Source: Phoronis australis
Taxonomy: Eukaryota; Phoronida; Phoronidae
NCBI GenBank assembly: GCA_002633005.1
Contig: NMRA01000123.1
Coordinates: 23,876 to 87,875, forward strand
Length of the DNA stretch: 64,000 nt
Reading direction: 5' to 3'
The notes below the pieces were generated by a model. It was given only the letters and a program-made list of their open reading frames with translations. It did no database searches and was not told where the DNA came from. Both the position numbers and the translations under genes were made by a program. Positions within the stretch are counted from its first letter, which is position 1, and each line of letters begins with the position of its first letter. Positions 37,001 to 47,700 of this stretch are shown here, piece by piece.

Positions 37001-39039
37001 ATAAAGAGCAAATGAAAACTGAGACAGAACTGTCATATAATTAACAGTCCTGTTTCAGATGTTACGATTGAGACCTGATTGTATGTTGAGCGTTATTTAC
37101 ACTGCTATTAATGTATTACTTTAAATTGTTTTTCGAAAGTTTGGTGATCGAACCGGCTAATGAGGTCGAGTCGACATTGACCTACCTTTTGAACTTTCCA
37201 TGCCAGAGTTCACTGTTGAAGTAGTGCGGGTGGTGAATACGGAAAACTTTATTACATGGCCGTATTTCCCTCGACAGATTCAACGCGTATGGTATAAAGT
37301 ACTGTAGCTATCGCCCCACCCTAAAAAAATTGGAGCAAAATTTCATGAAGTCTGCTAAACGGACAAGCGCGGAATCAACGCCTTAGGCGAATTCCATGAC
37401 AACTGTAGGGAAGGATCGGCCACTGACAAGCCACCTACCATGAATAGCCACACGATATCCTTCCGGTGACACAGTGGAGTATATCGGTGTTTTAGTTAAA
37501 TCCTGTTTTTATCATTCAAGTCAGTCGCTGGTGCATTAGAAGGGGACAGAACGAGGATTGGCTTAACTCGGCAAAACAGGGGTTTAATAATCTGTTTAGG
37601 ACATCTCGCCGAGTCATCCAATCGTAGTTTGTCCAAGAATTGCTAACCAATGAGCTCCGTCAAACGCGGCTTCCTTTTCAGAGCAACACCTCAACGCGTG
37701 CAAGATCGGATCGGACACCCACGAGCACGATGAGACTTGGCTCGAACACAAACCCTGTGTTGAAAGATGCCGGTGTTCTTATGGAAAGGTCGTCTGCAAC
37801 AAGATTTGTCCCCCCCTCGGAGATCTACCAACTCCTTCGGAACACTGCCCAGAGCCCCACTTTACTCCGCATCAGTGCTGTCAACGTCTTTCCTGTTACA
37901 AAGGTGAAGGTTTAGCCCTCTCACAACCCTTCCCGTTTTTTGTTCCCTTTTGCAGAGCATAGTCGTCAGGTGAATGCTACGTTGCGCATGTTTGCCTTGC
38001 AGCACGATCTTTTTCGGTACCCGGAAATTCTAAGAACGTGTCTCTTTGTTGGAACATTTTGAGGAAAAAAACAAGCAAAGTTATTTTGTCAAGAAATCTA
38101 TTGCACATTAAAGTGCTACTCAACACCACTTGCATACCGTCAACATTCAGGTCAGCATATAATCCCCTACGTACCGTTTTGTCTACATATTTACATTTCG
38201 TTGAGAAGCACTTTAATTCTTCATATAGTTAACACAAGCGTCCCAAACTGGGGAATTTTTATCGTAATACCACTGGGTCATGCAATTTTATGCTGTTACA
38301 CTTATTGTTAAAATTGGCCAGGGGAAGAACAGCAGTTTGTTACTTCTTCGGACCACTAAAGCTCAGATTAAATGTTCAGGTCATGGCAAGCCCAGGAACC
38401 CGATTGCCAGACTGAGTGAGGAACAACTGCCGACACGACCAATTTTATAACGTTAGGTGGCCTAAATCAGAACTCATTTTTGATAAAAAATTGATAAAAA
38501 ATCCCAGGTTTAATGCCGCTTCAAACGGATTTCAAGCTATTGAATCGCATTGCAGTAGTTTATGGAAACCTTATTCTTCGTCGCAGGATTTTGAAAGTTA
38601 CAACCGGTTTGGTCTAAACATAGCATCAGCAATATTCACGATGATTGAAAAAGCGCCTGCTAGTTTGTTCAATTAATAACTCTAATCAAACGTGGGCTAA
38701 TTTATTCCAGTACATCATCATGTCAAAAAACTTTAATTTAACACTGACATTGCAGATACGAACAACAACGAAGAGGGCACCGTAGACCCGGAAACAACAG
38801 AAACCCCACCTTCACCTGAAATAACTACGCAGAAACCCAACGTGAAAGTGAAGAACGGTGGTGATACGAAGAAAGATGGTGCAGAGAACATTCATGTTGT
38901 TATTAAACCACCTGAATCATCGGAGGCGAGAGGCGACGCGTCGACAAGAAAGATTATGGCGTCACAGGGAGCAGTGGCGGCCATATTACAAATGATGGTC
39001 ATCAGTTTTACCGTACGACCACATCTGTTTTTATTCTAG
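21648..39039 (+). CDS. Predicted secreted/GPI-anchored NTR-like plus VWC-like protein, five exons
   Basis: Exons 21648-22050, 34973-35146, 36065-36133, 37682-37903 and 38756-39039 join in phase 1 at every junction into 1152 nt (383 residues plus stop). In order: basic N-terminus; hydrophobic segment about residues 32-60; a region with two Cys, DASDVVFYGKVLRR, VEMEVYCTFKG and GRCQTYTMDPGNEYLVM, resembling the NTR/NtA OB-fold (alternating strands, KG turn, Cys after a Gly-rich turn); a short Cys-pair linker; a ten-Cys VWC-like domain (about 216-290); a Thr/Pro/Lys-rich stalk; and a C-terminal hydrophobic stretch ending in LFLF, suggesting a GPI signal. NTR-like assignment is inference. VWC domains commonly bind BMP-type ligands or matrix. 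I do not recognise this as a named gene. Intron 1 is 12.9 kb. Confidence 0.75.
23442..23999. mobile_element. Non-autonomous DNA element with CAG-GG-GGAT ends
   Basis: Starts CAGTGGAGGATTTAGAGGGG followed by the palindromic GGGGGCCATGGCCCCCC. Ends CTTGGATCCGCCCCTG, which reverse-complements to CAGGGGCGGATCCAAG. The internal sequence is AT-rich with repeated TCGAGTTT-type motifs and no transposase. The target duplication is not clear. Confidence 0.5.
24835..24925. repeat. GC-rich dispersed repeat, copy 2
   Basis: Shares AGGCTATAGGG, CAATGCTGCGCCGCCCATGA and GGTGCTGCG blocks with 1-118. The ends ATCATAGG and GCCCATGATC suggest an imperfect inverted repeat. Confidence 0.5.
25155..25435 (+). repeat. 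Dispersed repeat family A, copy 2
   Basis: GGTGTGACGTCCCTGTGCTT, TTTCGCCATCTTGATTCTAA, CACTTCTGTATGGGAACGTA and, further on, GAATTTTGCCGG plus CTACCATTTTGTTTT match the copy at 1270-1580 in the same order and orientation. Confidence 0.55.
26200..26318. other. Assembly gap (119 N)
   Basis: An unresolved stretch inside intron 1 of the NTR/VWC gene. Open frames running through it are meaningless. Confidence 0.99.
29527..29692. mobile_element. hAT-like MITE with 8-bp target duplication
   Basis: A perfect 14-bp terminal inverted repeat, CAGTGCTGTAGTGG, occurs at both ends of a 166-bp element. It is flanked by TGGTTCTC (29519-29526) and TCGTTCTC (29693-29700), a target duplication with one mismatch. 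Ends in CAG and the 8-bp duplication point to the hAT superfamily. The interior has sub-repeats CGTAGGCGCA in tandem and in inverted form. Confidence 0.85.
34973..35146 (+). CDS. NTR/VWC gene exon 2 (second half of NTR-like region)
   Basis: The acceptor is CTTTCTTGCAG|GTTATTTG and the donor CCCACAG|GTATACAG, 174 nt, phase 1 at both ends. It encodes YLLGRCQTYTMDPGNEYLVM then an acidic segment with DKLVLQKTLTSDDADAERV and a Cys in QKACNLNRQPPTG. Continuity with exon 1 is supported by phase and by the NTR-like order KG turn, Gly, Cys, GNEYLV. Confidence 0.75.
36065..36133 (+). CDS. NTR/VWC gene exon 3 (short Cys-pair linker)
   Basis: The acceptor is GGTTTTGTAG|GTTTGG and the donor CCTATCG|GTAAGAG, 69 nt, phase 1 to 1. 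It encodes LAEVHENCPRAASENDCIAG with two Cys. Its shortness makes it the least certain exon, but good splice sites and matched phase support it. Skipping it would keep the frame. Confidence 0.65.
36547..36691. mobile_element. Palindromic MITE-like element
   Basis: The left half CAAAACGTACC...GTGGCGTAC...TAATATCCCAC is mirrored by GTGGGATATTA...GTACGCC...GGTACGTTTTG. The centre, GACCGAGACCGAAGGTCGAG, is itself palindromic. It lies in intron 3 of the NTR/VWC gene. Confidence 0.75.
37682..37903 (+). CDS. NTR/VWC gene exon 4 (VWC-like domain)
   Basis: The acceptor is CTTCCTTTTCAG|AGCAAC and the donor TACAAAG|GTGAAGG, 222 nt, phase 1 to 1, a single domain-encoding exon. It holds ten Cys in VWC order: first Cys, DETW, KPCVERCRC, GKVVCNKICP, an isolated Cys, then QCCQRLSC. 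Spacing C-x3-C-x-C and CC-x3-C is one residue longer than the usual VWC pattern in each motif. Another frame of this segment also stays open; the frame used here is chosen from the Cys pattern and phase. Confidence 0.8.
38756..39039 (+). CDS. NTR/VWC gene exon 5 (stalk and hydrophobic tail)
   Basis: The acceptor is GACATTGCAG|ATACG and the stop TAG is at 39037-39039. It encodes a Thr/Pro/Glu/Lys stalk (DPETTETPPSPEITTQKP) and ends with GAVAAILQMMVISFT...LFLF. A small-residue SQGA run before the hydrophobic tail would suit a GPI cleavage site. A type I membrane segment is less likely because there is no cytosolic tail. Confidence 0.72.
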
Positions 39040-42000
39040 TGCGCATCCGCAGGTAGCTTGGTTTTCACTAATATTCCCAGTCTAGCCGATTTCGAAAACC
39101 ACAGTCGACCAAGAAAGGTGCCCCCCTTGACTATGTAAAGCCGGCTTTTCAAAGTCATGCAACAACCACTAATGTGTTGTTTCCCAGACTTCAGAGACCG
39201 AGATTCAACTAGGCAAGTGATATGGGTTTGGCTAAATTTTGAATGGCTTACTCCCGTTAATATCATTGAAACGTGCTCCCTATGGGCTATTAGGATAGAC
39301 GGTTTTACCGTTTCTCACTTGCCTCCAATGTTGCCTCACTGCATAACTCGACCCCAGAGTTTCGACTTGGTGTGATCATCAGAGATTTGCCGAATTTTCA
39401 CCGCACGACGTCGCTGACTGGGAAAGGTTTCCTACTTTCTTTTTGTGCTACACGCGACTAATTGATGCAGCTGTGCAAGCAAAATTTAAATTATTTATTG
39501 AAATGGCTCGAGCTTAGCTGAACTCATCGTAACTCAGTGTCATCATGGAAATCATGCGCGCACCCAGCAGGGGCTCGAGCGAAGTGGGTAAATAGGTCCG
39601 CCTCAGAGAAACAAGAAGTCCGAGAAAACGAGACAAAAGTCCACTAAAAAGGCGCAGACGTACAGTTCACAGACCTGAAGGTGCTCCCCTTTTTAATTTT
39701 TTTTATTTTTTAGTCCTCCTGCTTTTTGTCAGCAAAAGGTCCACTTTAATGTCAAAGATTCGAGCCCCCCATATTAATTAAAGGCTGGATGAGCGCATGG
39801 AAATGTTATTTAACTCTGATTGCAAAGTAATTTCATTTTGGTTTACTTAATTCATTGAGTAAATAGGCTTCTGGCAAGTTTTACGAGTTACTCTTGAATA
39901 AAAATGGCTGCTCTCTTTGTCTTTTCAAACATTGTGCAACTAGTTATAACTTCGCATTTCATTTGTTTCGACATGAGAGACTAGAATATCGCGATCACTA
40001 GACCTTCTATAGCACTGGGTATTGCAACCGTGAAACGAGAAAACGGAACAAACACGACTTAAATTGAAAGTTTTCATAGCTCCATACACATGTACGTGAG
40101 CGAGACGTATGAACTCACCCAGCGTAAGTGTGTCATGTCCATCAGACGAGTTTCTTGACTGAAGAAATTTATGCCATATCCGCGCTTCTCCTAGAAGTAC
40201 CGCGGGAAAGTGTTAGAACCCCCGTGTTGTTACAACCACTATAAACGCCAATCTTCACTATTCTTTCATGGCCGCAAATGAGCAGCAATATCTGGCGACT
40301 TATTACACTGAACACAACGGAGGAAGACTAACGCTGTCATTTGTCCCGATTCTACGTATAAATATCGACCAACAAGGGCTCTATACTCGAGATCAGCTAA
40401 CATACATCAGACAGCGTTTGCCTGTTCTCTAACTCGACAGCTGAATTAGACCATGGACAACACCAAAACGTTACTTATTTGAACTGTCGTGGCATCTTTT
40501 GTAAGCACCGCGTTCCAGGACTGCGCTCAGCTTGTTAATTCCGTGTCCGGTGTTCTCTCTTCGATAGGCTAAGTGGCACAGAGAATTAAAAAAAATCGTG
40601 CCTCTTTAACTCTGATGGCCTACGCCAGACTCATTGAATCCGAAGGCTGTGTTCTGTAGAACCAAGACACTCTCGAAGCGACAAGAAATCTTTGATTATG
40701 TAACAGAATTAAACACTAAGTCCGAGCTTCACTGGCCCTGCAAAGGCTCATCGAAAAACCATTTTATAAGCCCAGCAGCCGCCATTTTTTAAGACACATG
40801 CAATAGGCCCATATGCTAAGCTACCGAGCATACTGGCCTTCCACTTGTGTGATTTTGCTTTTACGCGAAACGCCCTGAACCCAGGGCCTCAGTGTTCAGA
40901 AAAAGCCCTCATCACTTTTAGAGAAGCAGTGACCATAACGATTTAGGACGGTCTAGTTTTTCAAACAATCACTTACCGTTCAAAATAGGAGGTGCCCAAA
41001 TCATCAAAGCTTTGGACGATACTACTGATTCTATCAAAATTTTTATTAGCAACTCAGTAACACAAGTTCCACAATGGTCAACCTACCTTTTACCTAACAA
41101 ATAGGTAAACTTCATTACCAAGGATAGCATTTCTAACGTAGACCCATAAAATAATGTACTTTTAAAAAATCTTCGATGTCATTATTTTTCGAAAAATAAA
41201 ATTTTGACCGCCAGTACCTGGAAGACAACGGCGAGAAATGGCGATTTGCAAAAACAGTTTTTGTTGTTTTCATATACACCAGCTCTGGCCAAAGCTACTA
41301 ACTTTAAGAAGTCTATCCCGCCCAACAACAATGCCCAAAAATGTTTTTTTTTCGGTTGTAAAACCCGATGTCTATCCATAGTAAGGAAGGTAGCGTATTA
41401 CAGACATGACTGTACATAATTGAATAGTAACCACATCATGGAGTAGGCCACCAACCACAAAGTTTCTAACAGAAGCAAGGTGTCCTAATACAAACCTGGA
41501 TGCAGGGCATGCTGAAATTCATAAACCCTGTTTTCCAGTAAACACTAGGACTGCCAATACAAGCACCGGCTACAATACTCGCGAACATGGCTATGCCTAG
41601 TAACTGACTATCAGTATGGGCGACCTTTTACACTGGGTGCTAGTAAAAACGACCATTACTAACAGACCTGGAAAACAAGAAATGAGTAAACATCCGGGCA
41701 TCCATTAGAGGATTTACAGTACTTTTGTTAGAAAACAGGAATATGAACAAGGTTAATTAAACTATATTAACGAACGACTTGATATTCCATGATTTCTAAT
41801 CACCTGATTACCTGCTATGATTCCACAGGACTTTCAGTACAAAACACACAAACGGGATTAATAACGAGTACAAAAACACAGTAGCTAACCACAAAATACA
41901 AACAATACAAAATACACCATTCTTCAGCAGTCGGTTACTAAGAGGCAATAAACCCACGTTCTGTCGATTCAATTATCGTTTGATTTCCACCACTAGGTGC

Positions 42001-44556
42001 CATTTAATATTGGCCTTAGCTTATTCTTAACTCAGATGAGAAGTGGTCTTGCAAAATGAGAATTCCTGATTGCAAGAGACCAATGCTCAACGAATAGAAA
42101 GAGCTGCCATGCTAAGTCAACCCCACCTGTTGGGAATAAGGGACAACTGGATGCAAATTTCAAAATGGCAAGTGGTCTGAATCAAAATTTGTTTTGTCAG
42201 GAAAGGCGGATCTGTAGCTGCTTTAAAAACAATTGGGAAGCATTCTTCAGCCCATCATAACTACGACAGGATGTTATATCTCAAGACTGTGAACATGGCA
42301 CTGAATCTGTACATTAAAATCTCACACAATGCTAACTAGGTAAAAAAATTGTGGACTTCTAACCAGAATGAAACAACTTCCAGTTGAAGCTACCAGTAAA
42401 CTCTATTTGGTACATAGTCTGATAATGTGTAACTGGGAACGCTAATAACCCACATCTTTTAAGCACAATTCCACTCAAAAAAACATTAACTAAAAGGATG
42501 GCTGTCGAAGAAGGCCTTGTTCGATATGGCTTAAAATCGAAACACTGAAGTATTGGTAAACGTAACCCCAACGACATACTTCCTAAATAATTAATATTGA
42601 AAAGCGTGGAAGCAAAGATTTTAGACATGACATTTTTGTTCATAAGACAAGTCTCTGCAGCATTACTACAATTTCAAGCATCCTATTTTGAAATACAGTT
42701 TGGGATAGGCTTCATAATTTTGGACACCGAAATTCCAGCTGAAATTGAATTTTCTCGATTCTAAACATTGTGAAAATTTTGGCATTCATCATGTTACCCA
42801 AATAATGAAATTTGTGAACGGGAAAGCGGAAAGACTTGGCAGTTAATGAAATCGTCAAAAATAACCATCAACGTGATGTCGCCATTGATGGTGATTCTTG
42901 AATTCGGGATGAAAAGTAATTCCTAAGTCTAAAATTTGCCACCAACTTTACGGCAAAATAAGTTAAATTTTCACTGTCCCAAACTGGAGAATTTATACCG
43001 AAACCAGCAGCAACGCATTGCCATAAGTTAAATAGTTTATAAATATTTACAGTGTATTTACAACACCTATCAGCAACATTCTGTAATAGAAACAAAATCT
43101 AACAAGAGCAAAATACACGGACTACTTAAATTACGAATAACCATTCAATGTCAATATTACTGTGACCTGAAGGAGCAACAAACATAAATGCAAAGAATAT
43201 CATTCTGCCATTTTGACACCAGGCATCCACTTCACTCACACATTCCTACGTTAACAATCCAAAGTCTAAATTGAACCCTTTATTCAGCCCATTCTCCTTA
43301 TTCCTGAAGTCTCAACTGAATATAACTGATATCTTGTAACTTTTTGACACACGAGGGACAAACTATAGACTAAAGTACTACAACTGTACACCGACTTGTT
43401 GTAGTCTATTTTTTATCATTCAATCAATCAACGCTCTTCTACAAATGTCTGCAAGTGTCAGACCAGCCATAATTCACCCATTACACTTTATGTTTAACAC
43501 ATTATCAAGACAGTAATGGCAAGTATCAACCATAAAACTGGTTTCACTCTCAAATGCCATACACCACTATTTCGTAAAGAAATACAAAAAATAGTCAAGG
43601 TTACAAAACAATCAAAAATCTCAAACTGGGGAAAGTAAAATGTGACTGAAACCCTTTTCCCAGTCAAACACACACTGGAATTAAAAGGAAACGCATACAC
43701 GCAAATTGAACCCGTAACATTTAACAAGTTTAGAAGTCAACCTCAATCTACAACACACTCTTTATAAGGTTGTCTTCCGTGGTCCACAGTCAACACTAAA
43801 ATGCATCAAGATCTTGCCATACAACAGCCAGGGGTACATTTTATGAAAGTTACCCATCTGTGTTCATTGGCATGACATCATCATTATTTAANCAATCAAA
43901 AATCTCAAACTGGGGAAAGTAAAATGTGACTGAAACCCTTTTCCCAGTCAAACACACACTGGAATTAAAAGGAAACGCATACACGCAAATTGAACCCGTA
44001 ACGTTTAACAAGTTTAGAAGTCAACCTCATTCTACAACACACTCTTTATAAGGTTGTCTTCCGTGGTCCACAGTCAACACTAAAATGCATCAAGATCTTG
44101 CCATACAACAGCCAGGGGTACATTTCATGAAAGTTACCCATCTGTGTTCATTGGCATGACATCATCATCATTTAACAAGTGTAGCATGAGAAGTTACTTC
44201 CATATTGTAATCTTTATATACAGCGAAACCTGACCCATCTCAATTCAAACTCCTGGAATGAGTCCTGCCACCTAGTGTGCAATGCTTTAAGGCTCAACTC
44301 AATAAGCACTGCAATATTAGAAAATCAAACACAAGAATCCAAGTCATGAAAACATTGACTTAAGGTTGAAATGAGTTGTGGCGACATAGCCTGCAATATT
44401 CTGTTCTTTATGTAGCAGTATTGGCTACAGTCAGTAAGAACAGAGATGAGTCACGGAACACAGTGTGCGACTGGCTTAACTTTCACGCAACTCGCCCTAG
44501 GACATGCTAAGTGGCCACCAGTCATTATAACATAGCGCAAATTATTCACCAAACTA
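39040..44556. other. Convergent intergenic spacer
   Basis: 3' ends of the NTR/VWC gene (plus) and KDM7 gene (minus) face each other. AATAAA at 39897-39902 could be a distant poly(A) signal for the plus-strand gene. No credible gene was found. 43609-44175 is an assembly-type duplication around the N at 43892. Confidence 0.55.
43609..44175. repeat. Direct duplication across a single N (43892)
   Basis: The sequence 43609-43890 (from CAATCAAAAATCTCAAACTG to ATGACATCATCAT) is repeated almost identically at 43893-44175, with a lone N between the copies. Best read as two overlapping contigs placed end to end. Confidence 0.88.
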
Positions 44557-44711
44557 CTAAAACTTCATCTTATGTATCTTCAACAGTTTTCCCAGCCTTT
44601 GCTTAGCAGTAGCCATGCCTTTCTTGGCTTTCTTATTTCTGCCGCCATCGTCACCACCGCCAACAGGACACTTTCGCTTGCCAAAGGCTCCAGACTGTTG
44701 CAGGATAGAAG
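44557..44711 (-). CDS. KDM7: KDM7 last exon: [13 protein letters not shown] tail
   Basis: 155 nt; acceptor GAACTTGCAG|CTTCTA, stop TAG at 44557-44559. It encodes [20 protein letters not shown] then IHKMKF. The invariant [19 protein letters not shown] tail of PHF8/KDM7A fixes the frame and the gene end. Confidence 0.95.
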
Positions 44712-47700
44712 CTGCAAGTTCCAGTATAATGAATCACTGGCCAGAAATGACATAACTATAGTAGGCATTATCTCTAAGTGGATATAAAATGACGCGGAAT
44801 GAAACAAGTATATTTCGAAATATCGTGTACCTTTTAATTATGTCGCTTGGTCACTTACTTCATCTATGTTCCCTTAAGAGTAGAGTTTTATTCCAAACAT
44901 ATGAACGAAACAGAATAAAGACTTGTTAAATCAATTCTGCATATCGGAAAACTTCCTCCTGAAGTACAGCCAGCAAACATATATAAATAATGTAATTCTT
45001 AAAACTGGCATGGAAATGCAGAGTGCAATCATTTTTAATTCTGGTCAGCACGCCACTGGTGGCCACATCACATGACTTAATTAATACAAGTCTGATTGGA
45101 TTCCCGTATTCCACCAGTAGGTCCCAATGGCTCGGTAGACTAGGGCACCTGCATGATTAGCAGAAGGTCCCAGGTTTGACAACCGGTCGGGGGCAGAAAT
45201 CTTTTCAGACTTGTATTCATAAGGTCATGTGATGTGACCACATGTGTTGTGCTGACCAGTCTTAACAATTTTACAACATGCATTTTCATGTTGGCTTAGG
45301 AATTACACATTTATATAAGTGGTCTTAACCTAAATTTGATAACACAAACAAACAACTTTGTTAAGTTTAAGACACGAAGTTTAACAGTGACTCCACGCAA
45401 TCGTATTTTGCTTAGTCACTTAGCATGTCTCAAAATGTCACCCTTATGTTTCTCACCAGGAGCACTGCTGGACGGGTTGAACGATGACGGTCCTGGCCTC
45501 TCATCATCAAACATAAACTCAGACATGGACAGAGACTGAGACAGGAAAGAGGAGTCTGGCTTTGTCAGTTTGGACTTCTTCTTAACATACTGACGTTTCT
45601 GCTTCTGAAAGGCGACAAAATAGATTGTTAAGGTTACAGACCTTATCCACGAGTATGGGCATTTTGCCAAATGTATAGGAAACTATTGAAAATAGCTTTG
45701 TAACAGTACATATTTTGCAAAGTAGAAAGCCTTTGACAACTTGTCTTTAATTGGGTTAATTGAACGGTTTTTTGAATAAAATTTAGTAGAATTCATAGTA
45801 AAAGAATCGTGTCCATAGCATGACCAATTCATTTGATGTATATACTCAAAAATTGTTACAGTATTCGAAAATAACATTTCATTTTCGTTATCTGCAACTT
45901 TTGATTTCTTCTTAACAACTACTGTTCAAAATTACAGCACTTTTCACGTCTTGTCTTGGTCAACGTCCTTCAGACTAACACACAACATGGAAAATAAGAT
46001 GAATGCTATTTCATTGAATTTCTCACAATATATATGTTTTGTTTCCACCATTGCACACGGTCTTCCCTGTTGCAATAAATCACAAAACACAAGTGCAAAC
46101 ACGAGCTCAACCTTTGAAAATGCAATTCAGGCAGTTTATTTCATGAGGAAAACAGGAAAGTTAACACAAATCTCAATTATGCTTTCAGAGGAAAATGGCC
46201 AACTTAAGACCGTTTGAAAACCAAATAGCAGAAAAGTACTGACGGGCCTATTGGCCAAGGCTACTGCTGCTTGGGCAAGTCCACTCTCTACTGACTCTCG
46301 TCTCTTGCCTTCGCGAGCGGGTCTCTCTGGCTTGGGAACGTTCACAGACACTTTGGCTGAAATGAGAGAACACGATCATTACACTTTCGCTTTTCAGTTA
46401 CAGAATAAATCCTGTCCATTTTTGTAAATAATTCCAGGTTCATGCGACTGAAGATAGCTCCACTTTCGTTGATGTCAATACTGAAGGCCAATCTAGCCTA
46501 GCTTTTAATTTAAACCAACAGGGAAGACAACTTGACTTCAGTAACAATGACTAACCTTTTGGGTTCCATGTTTCGTCTTTCTTCGGACGTCCACGCGGCT
46601 TGAATATGGCATCGTCCTCCCCATCGGAAGCCTCAAGAGTGGGATAGACTAAAACAGCATGGTACTCCAGAGTATCGACCACTACATGATACTGTTACGT
46701 TTCTCATAGTACTTTAATTTACTTGAAATCATAGCTACCAAAAGGTGGCGTTAACCACACATCTTTAAAACACAGGAACCAATGAGGAAAACCACAAGTT
46801 TTTCTGGAGAGGCAAAGAAAACTAGGCAAAAGAAGTTGACATTTTCACTCTCACTCTCACAACAGAGGGTAAAAAACAAACCTAAATAAAATTTTCCAAA
46901 TTTCCTACTCTTACATTTTTACAAAAAAACAAAATACAGTCCACCATTTCCGTAATTACATTTCCAGTCACATCATTTCAAACCAAGGGGTCTGCGCAAG
47001 ACACCATTGCCCCGCGAAAGCCCTCTGTTCTTAAAGTAAGATGAACGTATTGCTGCTATAGAAGGTACACTCATGTAGTAAAATTGGCAAAAATGATTTT
47101 ATTAAGATTGTGTAAGAGACATTAATGGCAAATCTGTGTATTTAGCAACGAATTTACTCAGTAAAAGTACACATTTTCTGAATTCAGAAATATGAAAAAA
47201 TCAATTTTAAACATAACCAATTTGTCATGGATTGGGTGACAGCACCATGTGTTTCTAGCAAAATTCAGCACAAAAACAGAAAGGTACACGGATAGAAAAA
47301 CAACAGCATCAATAACAAAAGACCAAATTTCATTAAATATGTTTAAGGGCTGTTCCAGTAAAATCCGTGTGGGAGGGGGGGGACGGCAGTAGAAATAAAA
47401 ATTCATGGGTGGTGGTCTTCAGAAAAAAACTCAAATTATGGGTGGTCGTTCCTGTAAGAAGTGATGCATTAAAAATGGGTGGTATTTTTTGACCTGTTAA
47501 TGTTGACAGGTTGGTTACTTCAGCCGCCAAAACTAAAAAATGCAATTGGCAGATATCCTAACTTATCCCAATACAAAAAAGCCCATATTGCCAGTGAACA
47601 GAGTGCAATATGTTCACTAAGCCATTAATCAAGTCATGGGCAACTTGATTTGAACCAACTGTTTGTCTGCAGTTCTATTAAATTGAAAAGTTATGCAACA

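Noticed and set aside
37955-37970. Possible 14-nt micro-exon after the VWC exon (TTTTGCAG|AGCAT...CAG|GTGAAT)
   Set aside because: It would break the phase-1 join between exons 4 and 5.
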